A stretch of DNA of 64,000 bases from Paenarthrobacter aurescens (GTDB lineage Bacteria; Actinomycetota; Actinomycetes; Actinomycetales; Micrococcaceae). Under the pieces are notes generated by a model, which did no database searches, was not told the origin of the DNA, and saw only the letters and a program-made list of their open reading frames with translations. Numbering within the stretch: the first letter of the stretch is position 1; each line of letters starts with the position of its first letter. The stretch spans positions 3,968,001 to 4,032,000 of the forward strand of contig NZ_CP157456.1 in assembly GCF_041549525.1 (NCBI RefSeq), in the 5' to 3' direction. Positions 45,556 through 54,256 of this stretch are shown one piece after another. Made by a program: the position numbers and the translations under genes.

Positions 45556-45574
45556 TAAGGTGAGGCTTACTTCA
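45556..45574 (-). promoter_or_regulatory. DtxR/IdeR (DmdR)-type iron box
   Basis: The plus strand reads TAAGGTGAGGCTTACTTCA, which agrees at 15 of 19 positions with the IdeR/DtxR consensus as I know it (TTAGGTTAGGCTTACCTTA form), including the central inverted repeat AGTAAG/CTTACT. It lies 64 bp upstream of the siderophore-binding gene, so iron-dependent repression of the transporter is expected. Confidence 0.78.
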
Positions 45575-45580
45575 AAACCG

Positions 45581-45643
45581 AAAGGCCCTCCAGCGGGTAA
45601 AAGTGACCGAAGTCACCTGTTTTTCTCCCGCTGGAGAGCCTTT
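45581..45643. terminator. Compound terminator after mtlD
   Basis: AAAGGCCCTCCAGCGGG (45581-45597) and CCCGCTGGAGAGCCTTT (45627-45643) form a 17-bp stem with one mismatch. An inner stem GTGAC/GTCAC (45603-45616) and a T5 run lie in the loop. It starts 20 bases after the mtlD stop on the minus strand and separates mtl from the iron transporter. Confidence 0.75.
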
Positions 45644-45662
45644 GTTACTTTCGATCGTCGGA

Positions 45663-46811
45663 TCAGGACTCCGCCTGGCGGTCCTCCACGAGCTTCTGGA
45701 CCGCCGGGAACAGCGGGTGCGACGCCGTCAGTTCCGTAATGCGCTCGACGGCGGCAGCCGCGTCCAGTTCGGACAGCAACTTGGCGAGCTCCACAGCTTC
45801 GTCGTCGTTACCGTCGTCGAAACGCAACGCTGCGGACATCGCTTCAAGGAGAGCCACGGGGGTTACCCCGCGCTCGGCCAACTCGGCAGCGGGACCAACA
45901 AAACGTTCATGTCGGCTGAGCTTCCGCAAAGGCGCCCTACCCACGCGGTTCACCGTGTCCGGCAAGTGCGGGTTGGTGAAGCGGGACAGGATTTTCTGCA
46001 CATAGGCCTCCTGCTCTGCCTCCACAAACCCATGCTTGGCCACCAGCAGTTCCTTGGTCTCCTCCAGGACTGCCCGGACTTTCGCAGCAACAGAGGGGTC
46101 CGCCATGGCATCGGAGATCTTCTCCAGCCCGGCCTGGTAACCGAAGTACGCTGCCGAAGCATGGCCGGTGTTCACTGTGAACAGCTTGCGCTCGATGTAC
46201 GGCCCCAACTCGTCCACGAACGTGGCACCCGGGATCACCGGCGCGTTGCCGGCAAAGGGCGTACGGTCAATGACCCACTCGTAGAAGGTCTCCACCGTCA
46301 CGTCCAGGCCTTGGCCAGGCGCCTGGTTGGGGACAATACGGTCCACGGCGGTGTTGGCGAAAACTGCGACGGCGTCGAGGTCGCCGGCGGAGTCGTCCCA
46401 CGCTGCCAGGATCTCCGTGTGCAGGAGGTCCGTGGCATTGATTGCGTTCTCGCAAGCCATGACCTGAAGGGGTGGCAGATCCGCGGGACGGGCGGCCAAG
46501 CCGCGGGCAATCACCGGCGCCACGAACTTCAGGATGTGCGGCCCCACAGCAGTGGTGACCACATCCGCCGTCGAGATTTCCTCCACAACCGCGGCTTCCT
46601 GCGAGGCGGAATTGAAAGCCCGGAAGCCGGTGACGGTCTTGACCGCCGGGTTTTCGCCTACCTCATGAACCTCGTAACTGCCGGCCGACGCGAGCTGGCT
46701 GATCAGCGCGTCCGCCACATCAGCGAACACCACCTCATAGCCGGCCTCGTGAAGCAGCAGCCCCACGAAGCCGCGCCCTATGTTGCCTGCCCCAAAATGG
46801 ACTGCCTTCAC
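45663..46811 (-). CDS. mtlD: Mannitol-1-phosphate 5-dehydrogenase
   Basis: This 382-residue long-chain polyol dehydrogenase oxidises mannitol-1-phosphate to fructose-6-phosphate with NAD+. N-terminal [32 protein letters not shown] is the MtlD Rossmann signature, and [17 protein letters not shown] ([20 protein letters not shown]) contains the catalytic Lys/His region. Its start touches the stop of mtlA, so the two are one operon. Confidence 0.95.
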   Translation of the reverse strand: MKAVHFGAGNIGRGFVGLLLHEAGYEVVFADVADALISQLASAGSYEVHEVGENPAVKTVTGFRAFNSASQEAAVVEEISTADVVTTAVGPHILKFVAPVIARGLAARPADLPPLQVMACENAINATDLLHTEILAAWDDSAGDLDAVAVFANTAVDRIVPNQAPGQGLDVTVETFYEWVIDRTPFAGNAPVIPGATFVDELGPYIERKLFTVNTGHASAAYFGYQAGLEKISDAMADPSVAAKVRAVLEETKELLVAKHGFVEAEQEAYVQKILSRFTNPHLPDTVNRVGRAPLRKLSRHERFVGPAAELAERGVTPVALLEAMSAALRFDDGNDDEAVELAKLLSELDAAAAVERITELTASHPLFPAVQKLVEDRQAES

Positions 46812-48868
46812 TATGCGTTGACCTTTCCGAACAGCTCCAGCACTTCATCAACCGTGGTTGCTTCCTCCAACTGGGCCACCTGGGCCTTGTTGGTGAAGAT
46901 CTTCGCAATGGAGGACAGGATGTGGAGGTGTTCATTGTTGAGGCCGGCCACGCCCACCACGAACTTCACTTGCTTGCCGCCCCAGTCAATGCCCTCCGGG
47001 TAGCGGATGATGGACACGGCCGAGTGGTTGATGTGTTCCTTGGCATCGTTGGTGCCGTGCGGGATCGCCAGGAAGCTGCCCATGTACGTGGACACCGATT
47101 CCTCGCGCTCGTGCATTGCATGGACGTAGCTGACATCAACTGCGCCTCGGTCCAGCAGGAGCTTTCCAGCTTCGTCGATCGCTGCGTCACGGTCACGGGA
47201 TGTGCCGTTCAGGATCACGCTTTCGCGCAGCAGGACGCCCTTGCCCTGGCTGGCATCACCGTCGACGGCGTTGGCCGGCTCGGCTGCATGCGCACCGTGG
47301 GTGGCGGCTGCTGAGGCAGCGGCGGCGGGCTGTGCACCGGCGGTGGGTTCCGTCGTCGTGCCTGAAGCCGCGCCTTCGGTGTTGCTGCTGCGGACCAAGT
47401 CAACAATTTCGTCGTACTTGGGGCTGTTCATGAAGTTGTCCACCGAGTAGTGAACGGCGCTGGCCGTCCTCGGCTGGGCGCGTTCGGTCAGGTCCTGGTG
47501 AGTGACCACAACGTCATAGTTGTCGTTGAGGTTGGCGATGGCCGAGTTGGTGACCTTGACGTCCGGGAAACCGGCAGCCTTGATCTTGTTGCGCAGGACC
47601 GAGGCGCCCATGGCGCTGGAACCCATGCCGGCGTCGCAAGCGAACACGATGTTCCGGACCGGGCGGGTCAGCACGGTTCCTTCGCCGCGGCTGGCTGCGG
47701 CGTCACCTGTCAGCGCGGAGGAGACGGAGCTCTTCTTGCCCTTCATGGCTTCCATGCGGGACGTCGCTGCAGAGAGATCGTCCTCGCCCTTGTTCTTGGA
47801 CGTGCGCAGGATGATTGCGGCGATGAGGAAGGACACGGCCGTGGCCAGGACCACTGCCAGAATCACGCCAACGTAACTGTCACGCGAGGTCTGCGCCAGC
47901 ACGGCAATGATGGACCCCGGAGCTGCCGGAGCAACCAACCCGGAGTTGGTGATGGCCAGGGTGGCGATACCGGTCATGCCGCCGCCGATTGCAGCGAGGA
48001 TGAGGATGGGCTTCATCAGGACATACGGGAAGTAGATCTCGTGGATGCCGCCGAGGAAGTGGATGATCGCTGCGCCGGGAGCCGAAGCCTTCGCGGCACC
48101 GCGGCCAAAGAACATGTAAGCCAGCAGGATGCCCAGGCCCGGGCCGGGGTTGGCTTCCAGCAGGAACAGGATGGACTTGCCCTGCTCCAGCGACTGCTGA
48201 ATACCCAGCGGGGTGAGCACGCCGTGGTTGATGGCGTTGTTGAGGAAGAGCACCTTGGCGGGCTCAATGAAAATGCTGGTCAGCGGCAACAAACCGTTGT
48301 TGACCAGGAACTCCACAACCTCGCCGGCGCGATCAGTGAACCACTTAACAAGGTAGGAAAGCCCATAGAAGCCGCCCAGCGCCAACGCCGCTCCCCAAAT
48401 ACCTGCGGAGAAGTTGTTGACCAGCATCTCAAAGCCCGGGCGGATCTTGCCGTCCCAGAGGCGATCAATCTGCTTCATGGTCCAGGCACCCAGCGGACCC
48501 ATGATCATGGCGCCGATGAACATGGGAGAGTCTGTACCCGCGATCACACCCATGGTGGCAATGGCGCCTACAACACCGCCCCTGACGTCATAGACCATCC
48601 GGCCGCCTGTGTAAGCGATCAGGATTGGAAGCAGGTACGTGACCATGGGGCCCACGATGCCCACATTTGGCTTGCCCTCGGAGTCGGTACCAAAACCGCC
48701 CAGTTCAGCGACTGGAATCCAGCCCTTCTCGATGAAAAGGGCAGTAATAAGGCCCCAGGCGATGAAGGCGCCGATGTTGGGCATGATCATGCCGGACAGG
48801 AATGTCCCGAACTTTTGGACACCAACGCGGGCGCTGGTGCGGGGCTTCGCAACGGTCTCTGTTGCCAT
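46811..48868 (-). CDS. mtlA: Mannitol-specific PTS enzyme IICBA
   Basis: This 685-residue permease phosphorylates mannitol during uptake. An N-terminal IIC membrane domain ([58 protein letters not shown]) is followed by IIB with the phospho-Cys in [18 protein letters not shown] (about residue 414), a Gly/Ala/Thr linker, and IIA with the phospho-His in [15 protein letters not shown]. All three domains are present in one chain, as in E. coli. It uses the EI and HPr encoded a few kilobases away. Confidence 0.95.
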   Translation of the reverse strand: MATETVAKPRTSARVGVQKFGTFLSGMIMPNIGAFIAWGLITALFIEKGWIPVAELGGFGTDSEGKPNVGIVGPMVTYLLPILIAYTGGRMVYDVRGGVVGAIATMGVIAGTDSPMFIGAMIMGPLGAWTMKQIDRLWDGKIRPGFEMLVNNFSAGIWGAALALGGFYGLSYLVKWFTDRAGEVVEFLVNNGLLPLTSIFIEPAKVLFLNNAINHGVLTPLGIQQSLEQGKSILFLLEANPGPGLGILLAYMFFGRGAAKASAPGAAIIHFLGGIHEIYFPYVLMKPILILAAIGGGMTGIATLAITNSGLVAPAAPGSIIAVLAQTSRDSYVGVILAVVLATAVSFLIAAIILRTSKNKGEDDLSAATSRMEAMKGKKSSVSSALTGDAAASRGEGTVLTRPVRNIVFACDAGMGSSAMGASVLRNKIKAAGFPDVKVTNSAIANLNDNYDVVVTHQDLTERAQPRTASAVHYSVDNFMNSPKYDEIVDLVRSSNTEGAASGTTTEPTAGAQPAAAASAAATHGAHAAEPANAVDGDASQGKGVLLRESVILNGTSRDRDAAIDEAGKLLLDRGAVDVSYVHAMHEREESVSTYMGSFLAIPHGTNDAKEHINHSAVSIIRYPEGIDWGGKQVKFVVGVAGLNNEHLHILSSIAKIFTNKAQVAQLEEATTVDEVLELFGKVNA

Positions 48869-48934
48869 GTGAATTCCTAACGTGTGTCCCGCTGCGGCGC
48901 GGGGTCAGTCGATATAGATCGAGAGAGAACAGCC

Positions 48935-49657
48935 TTAGGAGCTGCTGGAAATGCGGTGAAGCCACTCAAGGAACAGCTTCAATTCAGAGCTGGAAAGTTG
49001 GTCTGAATGGGAGGCCTGCAGTGCCGCATTCAGGGCGATTGCCGCAACAACCACGGACGACTTACCGGAGTCATCCGCTGCGGCGCCACGGGCGGTGTCC
49101 GTGGAGACAGCAAAAATCATGGAATCCCGGGTCATCGTTGAGAGCTCGAGATTCCTTTCTTCCACCGGTTCAGCGATCAGCATGAGCGTGACGCCCACGT
49201 TGGCGGCCAGAATGCTCCGGGCCGCCTCGCGGGGCGGCACGTTGATCTGACCGGAGATAGCGGCCTTGTTCAGCATTTCTTCCAAAAGCGCCTCAGCATC
49301 GGCCACGATTGCCGGGCGGCTTTCCGGCCTGATATTGCCGAACATCACCAGATACAAATGGGGTTGGCTCAGCCCGAACTGGACGTGGTTGTCCCACATC
49401 CGCCGGACATCTTCCAAGGGTTCCCCGGACGGTGCAAAATCCCGCTCCCCCGCCACGTACTCTTCAAATCCGGCTGATACGACGGCGTCGAACAGGCCTT
49501 CTTTGTCGCCAAAGTGGTGGTAGAGCGTTGGCGCCGTGACCCCGGCAAGCTTGGTGATCTGGCGCGTTGAGACCGCTGACCCCTCCGAATTCGCCAGCAA
49601 CTCGGCAGCTGCGCGAAGCAACCGAATTTTGGGCGGAAGCTGGTCATCGAAACTCAT
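48935..49657 (-). CDS. TetR-family regulator
   Basis: This 240-residue regulator has an N-terminal helix-turn-helix in SAVSTRQITKLAGVTAPTLYHHFGDKEGLFDAVVSAGFEEYV. The ligand domain is longer than average. It lies upstream of mtlA on the same strand (66-bp gap) and divergent from ptsI, so it may control the PTS genes; a palindrome in the divergent gap supports autoregulation. Confidence 0.9.
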   Translation of the reverse strand: MSFDDQLPPKIRLLRAAAELLANSEGSAVSTRQITKLAGVTAPTLYHHFGDKEGLFDAVVSAGFEEYVAGERDFAPSGEPLEDVRRMWDNHVQFGLSQPHLYLVMFGNIRPESRPAIVADAEALLEEMLNKAAISGQINVPPREAARSILAANVGVTLMLIAEPVEERNLELSTMTRDSMIFAVSTDTARGAAADDSGKSSVVVAAIALNAALQASHSDQLSSSELKLFLEWLHRISSSS

Positions 49658-49675
49658 AACCGCTACCCTAGCACC

Positions 49676-49690
49676 TATAGCGTTGCTATA
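49676..49690. promoter_or_regulatory. Candidate TetR operator between tetR and ptsI
   Basis: TATAGC-gtt-GCTATA is a perfect palindrome of 15 bases, 18 bp from the tetR start and about 97 bp from the ptsI start. Overlapping TAGC/GCTA copies surround it. Position and symmetry suggest the neighbouring TetR protein binds here. Confidence 0.6.
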
Positions 49691-49786
49691 TGAAGTGGCT
49701 CACAAAGGAATTTTGTAGGCTAGTTTTCGAGGCTCCCGGTGCCGTCGCCGGCGGGCCTGAACCAACAAGCAGGAACAGAGGATTCA

Positions 49787-51487
49787 GTGCAGAATTTCCA
49801 AGGAGTAGGGGTTAGCCCTGGCCGCATCATTGGTTCTGTCCGCCAGATGCCCAAGCCGGTGAGTGAACCGCCGTCGGGAGAAAGACTGGCCGCGGACGTC
49901 AGTCCGGAAGACGCCGTCGTACGCTTGAAAGCGGCTGCCCAAGCGGTCCATGACGAGCTCAAAGGACGCGCAGACAGCGCTTCGGGTGACGGCAAAGCCG
50001 TCCTCGAGGCCACGGCGCTCATGGCCAAGGACACCATGCTCCTGAAATCTGCGGGCAAGCTCATCAACGCCGGATCCTCGCCGGAACGGGCCATCTGGGA
50101 AGCCGGCGCATCCGTCTCCGAAATGCTGCACAACCTGGGCGGCTACATGGCCGAGCGCGCCACGGACGTCCTGGACGTACGCGCCCGCATTGTGGCCGAA
50201 CTCCGTGGCGTTCCCGCGCCGGGCATTCCTGCCTCGGACACGCCGTTCATCCTGGTGGCGGAGGACCTCGCGCCGGCGGACACTGCCACGCTGAATCCCG
50301 CCACGGTCCTTGCACTGGTCACCTCCGGCGGCGGGCCGCAGTCCCACACCGCAATCATCGCCCGCTCACTCGGCCTGCCTGCAGTAGTTGCCGCGCACGG
50401 CGTTGACACAGTGGCGGACGGAACCGAAGTGTACGTAGACGGCGCCGCCGGCTTCGTAGCCGTTTCCCCCTCTGAGGAGCAGCGCGCCGCTGCCACAGCC
50501 TGGGCCGAAACGTCCGCCACACTGGCTGAATTCGACGGAAACGGCACGACGGCGGACGGCCACCTGGTGCCGCTGCTGGCCAATGTGGGCGGAGCCAAGG
50601 ACGCCGTGGCAGCTGCCGCACTGGGCGCCCAGGGTGTTGGCCTGTTCCGCACCGAGTTCTGCTTCCTGGAACGGGACACCGAGCCCTCGGTGGACGAGCA
50701 AGCGGCGGCCTACAAAGCCGTTTTCGATGCGTTCCCGGGCAAGAAAGTTGTGCTGCGCACCCTGGACGCCGGCGCCGACAAACCCCTGCCCTTCCTCACC
50801 GATGCCACCGAACCCAACCCTGCGCTGGGTGTTCGCGGCTACCGGACCGACTTCACCACCCCCGGCGTGTTGGAGCGCCAGCTCGAAGCCATCGCGCGGG
50901 CAGCCTCGGAATCCGAGGCCGACGTCTGGGTCATGGCGCCCATGATTTCCACGGCCGCCGAAGCCGGACGTTTCGCCTCGCTCTGCGCTGCCGCCGGAAT
51001 CCAGACACCCGGCGTGATGGTGGAGGTACCTTCTGCCGCTTTGACCGCAGCCACCGTGTTGCGCGAAGTGGGGTTCGCCTCCCTCGGCACCAACGACCTC
51101 ACCCAGTACGCCATGGCCGCGGACCGCCAATTGGGTCCCCTCGCCGAACTCAACACTCCCTGGCAACCGGCCGTGCTCCGTCTCGTCCAGCTCACCGTTG
51201 AAGGTGCGGTGCAGGAAAGCTCCGGCCGCGAAGGCGACCCCAAGCCCGTGGGCGTCTGCGGTGAGGCAGCCGCGGACCCTGCCCTCGCCGTCGTACTGAC
51301 CGGGCTGGGTGTCACCACGCTGTCCATGACCGCGCGCTCCTTGGCCGCCGTGGGGACCGTGCTCAAAACGGTGACTCTGGAGCAGGCGCAGGAACTGGCC
51401 ACCCTGGCTCTTTCCGCTCCCACGGCCCTTGAGGCCCGGGACTGGGTGCGCGCCAAGCTTCCCGTGCTCGAAGAACTCGGCCTGTAA
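49787..51487 (+). CDS. ptsI: PTS enzyme I (phosphoenolpyruvate-protein phosphotransferase)
   Basis: This 566-residue enzyme I transfers phosphate from PEP to HPr. The active His (residue about 187) is in TSGGGPQSHTAIIARSLGLPAVV. The C-terminal PEP-binding barrel shows GAQGVGLFRTEFCFLERDTEPS, VVLRTLDAGADKPLPF and FASLGTNDLTQYAMAADRQ. GTG at 49787 with AGAGGA upstream is preferred; the frame opens at 49739. The gene is followed by ptsH after 31 bp. Confidence 0.96.
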   Translation: MQNFQGVGVSPGRIIGSVRQMPKPVSEPPSGERLAADVSPEDAVVRLKAAAQAVHDELKGRADSASGDGKAVLEATALMAKDTMLLKSAGKLINAGSSPERAIWEAGASVSEMLHNLGGYMAERATDVLDVRARIVAELRGVPAPGIPASDTPFILVAEDLAPADTATLNPATVLALVTSGGGPQSHTAIIARSLGLPAVVAAHGVDTVADGTEVYVDGAAGFVAVSPSEEQRAAATAWAETSATLAEFDGNGTTADGHLVPLLANVGGAKDAVAAAALGAQGVGLFRTEFCFLERDTEPSVDEQAAAYKAVFDAFPGKKVVLRTLDAGADKPLPFLTDATEPNPALGVRGYRTDFTTPGVLERQLEAIARAASESEADVWVMAPMISTAAEAGRFASLCAAAGIQTPGVMVEVPSAALTAATVLREVGFASLGTNDLTQYAMAADRQLGPLAELNTPWQPAVLRLVQLTVEGAVQESSGREGDPKPVGVCGEAAADPALAVVLTGLGVTTLSMTARSLAAVGTVLKTVTLEQAQELATLALSAPTALEARDWVRAKLPVLEELGL

Positions 51488-51518
51488 CTTCTGTTTGTTT
51501 CCATCGAAGGAGAAATCC

Positions 51519-51797
51519 ATGCCCGAACGCACAGCCACCATCGCCAGCCGCTCCGGCCTGCATGCCCGCCCCGCAGCATTGTTTGCCGAAGCCGCCGGTG
51601 AGCAGCCGGTGGAGGTCACCATTGCCATGCAAGGCGACCCCGCCGATGACGCTCTCGACGCCGCCAGCATCCTTTCGCTCATGACCCTCGGGGCTGCTAA
51701 GGGCGACGTTGTTGTGCTGCGGGCCGAGGGCGAGGGTGCCGACGCTGCGCTGGACGCACTGGTGAAGCTGCTGGAGACGGACCTGGACGCGGAATAG
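51519..51797 (+). CDS. ptsH: Phosphocarrier protein HPr
   Basis: HPr (92 residues) accepts phosphate at His15 (ASRSGLHARPAALF) and passes it to sugar-specific EIIs such as MtlA. The regulatory-site helix (DAASILSLMTLGA) retains a Ser at the place of Ser46. GAAGGAG lies upstream of the ATG at 51519; the frame is open further upstream inside ptsI. It forms an operon with ptsI. Confidence 0.96.
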   Translation: MPERTATIASRSGLHARPAALFAEAAGEQPVEVTIAMQGDPADDALDAASILSLMTLGAAKGDVVVLRAEGEGADAALDALVKLLETDLDAE

Positions 51798-51807
51798 TTC
51801 CAGCGCC

Positions 51808-51885
51808 GCCGCCCATTTCGATGGCTTGCTGCGCATAAGACGGCAGGAGTCGTCTAAACCGCAGCGAAGCGTCGAAATGGGCGGC
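51808..51885. terminator. 78-nt nested hairpin after ptsH
   Basis: Outer arms GCCGCCCATTTCGA (51808-51821) and its exact complement (51872-51885) enclose a second stem (GCTT-GCTGCG with CGCAGC-G-AAGC) and a third (AGACG/CGTCT). Almost the whole element folds on itself. It follows ptsH by 10 bases and may terminate it, but its size also fits a small mobile or REP-type repeat. Confidence 0.6.
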
Positions 51886-51912
51886 ACACTGGGCTCAGGC
51901 TAGGCTTCTGCC

Positions 51913-52326
51913 ATGGCATTGATAGCTCCCCGCGTGACGGCCGGCCTGCCCGTTGACGACGCCCGGAATCTGGCACGCTCCCTCCAGGACAGCAACGACA
52001 TCACGGTGTTCGTCGATGGCACGGTCCACCGCCTGCCGGATGAGGCGAGGGACGCCGTCGTCGACCTCTTGGCGAGACTGAGCCGAGGCGAAACGGTGAC
52101 GGTCAGCAGCGTGGAGGAAATGCTCACAACATCGCAGGCCGCGGAGCTGGCGGGCATCTCCCACACGTATCTGCGCAACATGACCGATCGCGGGGAGATT
52201 CCCGTGGAGTACCGCGGGACGCATCGGCGGATCCGGCAGGCTTCCATCATGGCGTGGCTGGAAACGCAGAAGAAGCAGGCAGAGGAAGCGGACAGCGCCT
52301 CGAATGAGGACGACGCGACGCCGTAG
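51913..52326 (+). CDS. HTH (excisionase/MerR-type) protein, antitoxin-like
   Basis: This 137-residue protein has an N-terminal part (VDDARNLARSLQDSNDITVFVDGTVHRLPDEARDAVVDLLARLSRGE) that resembles antitoxins of PIN-type modules. The middle (LTTSQAAELAGISHTYLRNMTDRGEIPVEYRGTHRRIRQASIMAWLE) is an excisionase-type winged helix. In related genomes such a gene precedes a PIN-domain toxin, but none follows here. Its tail is acidic. It may be an orphan antitoxin or a plain regulator. Confidence 0.75.
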   Translation: MALIAPRVTAGLPVDDARNLARSLQDSNDITVFVDGTVHRLPDEARDAVVDLLARLSRGETVTVSSVEEMLTTSQAAELAGISHTYLRNMTDRGEIPVEYRGTHRRIRQASIMAWLETQKKQAEEADSASNEDDATP

Positions 52327-52363
52327 CCGGGCTACACATCCAAGCATGCTGTTCAATAGCGGT

Positions 52364-53011
52364 ATGGCAACAAGCTCCCCATCGATCGTTTGGCCCGTGG
52401 TGCACCATGAACGCCGTGCCCTGCTGCAGGATCTGGAACCGTTGCCGGCAGCGCAGTGGAAGACGCAATCGTTGTGCGCCGGATGGGATGTCCATGACGT
52501 CCTGGCCCATGTGATCGATAGCGCCAAAACCACCCGGCTGAACTTCATTCGCCGCATGATCGCCTCCCGGCTGGACTTTGACCGGGATAACGCCGTGGGT
52601 GTGGGTTTGGAAAAGACCGAAGAGCCCGCCCGGACGTTGAACAGCCTGCGTGCTGTGCTTTCGCGGACGTCCGGACCGCCCGCCGGGCTGGCCACCCGTC
52701 TGGTTGAGGCGTTCGTTCATGGGGAGGACATCCGCCGCCCACTGGGCATCCGCCGCGACTACCCCGCTGACCATGTGGCCACTGCCTTGGGCTATCAAGT
52801 GAGGACTAGCAGGAAAATGGGTGGCGGCAAGGAAATAGCTGACGGCTGGAGCTTGGTGGCCACTGATACGCATTTCCATCACGGCTCGGGTCCGGCCGTT
52901 GAGGGCCCCGCCATTGCGTTGCTGCTGGCGGTGTCCGGGCGGCCGATCAGACACGATGAAGTGAGCGGACCTGGCGCTCCGGTGTTCCTGCAGCGTTTGG
53001 GAATCCAGTGA
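52364..53011 (+). CDS. Maleylpyruvate isomerase/DinB-family mycothiol-dependent enzyme
   Basis: This protein of about 215 residues has ALLQDLEPLPAAQWKTQSLCAGWDVHDVLAHVIDSAKT, the metal-dependent DinB-like four-helix bundle of the TIGR03083 group, with a metal His in LAHV and another in EAFVHGEDIRRPLG. These proteins use mycothiol as cofactor in actinobacteria. Start choice is uncertain: ATG at 52364 or 52346, neither with a clear ribosome site. It overlaps the following hydrolase as GTGA. Confidence 0.82.
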   Translation: MATSSPSIVWPVVHHERRALLQDLEPLPAAQWKTQSLCAGWDVHDVLAHVIDSAKTTRLNFIRRMIASRLDFDRDNAVGVGLEKTEEPARTLNSLRAVLSRTSGPPAGLATRLVEAFVHGEDIRRPLGIRRDYPADHVATALGYQVRTSRKMGGGKEIADGWSLVATDTHFHHGSGPAVEGPAIALLLAVSGRPIRHDEVSGPGAPVFLQRLGIQ

Positions 53012-53817
53012 AGATACCAAGCACAACCAAGGGTTTGCACTCTGCCGACGTGGAGGTTTTGGGTCTGACCGGACGGATCCTTTGGGCGGAGGGCACGCCT
53101 GCGCCGGAACCGGGCACCGAACCCCTGTCCGAGCCCGCGTATATCCTGATCCACGGAATCGGCGTCTCACACCGGTACCTGAAGCGGTTACACGGTGTCC
53201 TGGCTGCTAACTCCCCCACTTATTCGCTGGACCTGCCCGGGTTTGGAGGGACGCCGAAGCCCGGCCATCAGCTCTCCGTGGAGGAGTACGGGGCTTTCAT
53301 TGCTGCAGCCCTGAAGTCCTGCGGGATAGATTCCTACGTGTTGGTGGGTCATTCCATGGGGGCGCAGTTTGCCATCGAAGCGGCGCTGCATGCCCCGGAG
53401 CAGATCCGGCAGCTGGTGCTGATGGGGCCTGTGGTGGACTCGCGGCACAAGAACGTTCGCCGGCAGTCCGTGGCGCTCTTCCTTGATGGGTTGCTCCGTG
53501 AGAGCCCTTCCTCCAACTGGATTGTCATCTCGGACTACTTCCGGTGTGGGCCCCGCTGGTACCTCGCCGAGCTTCCCGTGATGATGGCGTACCGCACGGA
53601 GGAGCGGCTGGCGGGCGTGGGCGTGCCGGTTCTGGTTCTGCGCGGGAGCCGGGATCATGTTGCGGGCCCGGAATGGTCGCTGCGTTTGTCCAGGGCAGTG
53701 GCGCAGGGGCGCTTGGCGGAGATTCCCGGCGTGGGGCATGTGGCGCAACATATGCGTCCCCAAGCCGTTGCGGATGCGATCCGGAGCTTCGTCACCGCCA
53801 CCACTGCGCACCGTTAG
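53008..53817 (+). CDS. Alpha/beta hydrolase
   Basis: This 269-residue alpha/beta-hydrolase has the oxyanion region LIHGIGVSHRYLKRL, nucleophile elbow GHSMGAQFA (Ser), a likely Asp in LVLRGSRDHVAGP and the terminal His in IPGVGHVAQHMRP. Its GTG start overlaps the stop of the DinB-type enzyme, suggesting joint function. The substrate is unknown; an ester or C-C bond hydrolase is possible. Confidence 0.88.
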   Translation: MKIPSTTKGLHSADVEVLGLTGRILWAEGTPAPEPGTEPLSEPAYILIHGIGVSHRYLKRLHGVLAANSPTYSLDLPGFGGTPKPGHQLSVEEYGAFIAAALKSCGIDSYVLVGHSMGAQFAIEAALHAPEQIRQLVLMGPVVDSRHKNVRRQSVALFLDGLLRESPSSNWIVISDYFRCGPRWYLAELPVMMAYRTEERLAGVGVPVLVLRGSRDHVAGPEWSLRLSRAVAQGRLAEIPGVGHVAQHMRPQAVADAIRSFVTATTAHR

Positions 53818-53825
53818 ACACAAAG

Positions 53826-53855
53826 GCACGACGTCGGCGCCTGGCGTGGGTGCCG
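53826..53855. repeat. Truncated copy of the 37.8-kb hairpin element
   Basis: This stretch matches the hairpin element at 37775-37804 at nearly all positions (CACGACGTCGGC, then TGGC, then TGGGTGCCG) but lacks the distal right arm. It follows the alpha/beta hydrolase gene and can still form a short GGCAC/GTGCC stem, so it may act as a weak terminator. Confidence 0.5.
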
Positions 53856-53931
53856 CTTGTCCGGTGGGGCTGCTCCCGGCTAGGCTGACGGAGCAAGCGC
53901 ATTAGTAAGTTTGCTTACGAAAGGGTTGATC

Positions 53932-54195
53932 GTGACTGACACAAACTCGAATGAAGAGACCCAGGGCTTCGGCGCTACAGGAGCTACCGGCCCCTACGAC
54001 ACGACGTCCGATGCGGACAGCATCCACGAGGACCCGGACATGCGCCAGGATGAGGACGAAGATCCGGCAGCCTCGGCAAACCCGGACCCGCTGGACGGCA
54101 ACGTCACAGGGTTGGAGCCCGGCGGCGGAGTTCCGCCAGGAGAAACCCCACCCGCCGAAGGCAGCATGAGCAGCGACCAAGGCCACGAAGAGTAA
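53932..54195 (+). CDS. Small acidic protein, DUF6480-like
   Basis: This is an 87-residue, very acidic, probably unstructured protein. The C-terminal half [25 protein letters not shown] resembles the DUF6480 pattern I know from actinobacteria; function unknown. GTG at 53932 follows GAAAGGG. A short inverted repeat GTAAG-tttg-CTTAC lies just upstream (53905-53918) and may be regulatory. Confidence 0.75.
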   Translation: MTDTNSNEETQGFGATGATGPYDTTSDADSIHEDPDMRQDEDEDPAASANPDPLDGNVTGLEPGGGVPPGETPPAEGSMSSDQGHEE

Positions 54196-54199
54196 CTAC

Positions 54200-54253
54200 G
54201 TTGCCAACCCGCTGTTACGTTGCCGGCCAACAACGTAACAGCGGTCTGGCAAC
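54200..54253. terminator. Large bidirectional hairpin
   Basis: CCGCTGTTACGTTG (54209-54222) pairs with 54231-54244 (8-nt loop), and outer arms GTTGCCA (54200-54206) with TGGCAAC (54247-54253) extend it past a 2x2 internal loop. It lies exactly between the convergent DUF6480-like and ligase genes. Confidence 0.85.
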
Positions 54254-54256
54254 GCC

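Noticed and set aside
51913..52326. Prophage or integrative element excisionase
   Set aside because: The HTH resembles excisionases, but no integrase, attachment repeats or phage genes are nearby.
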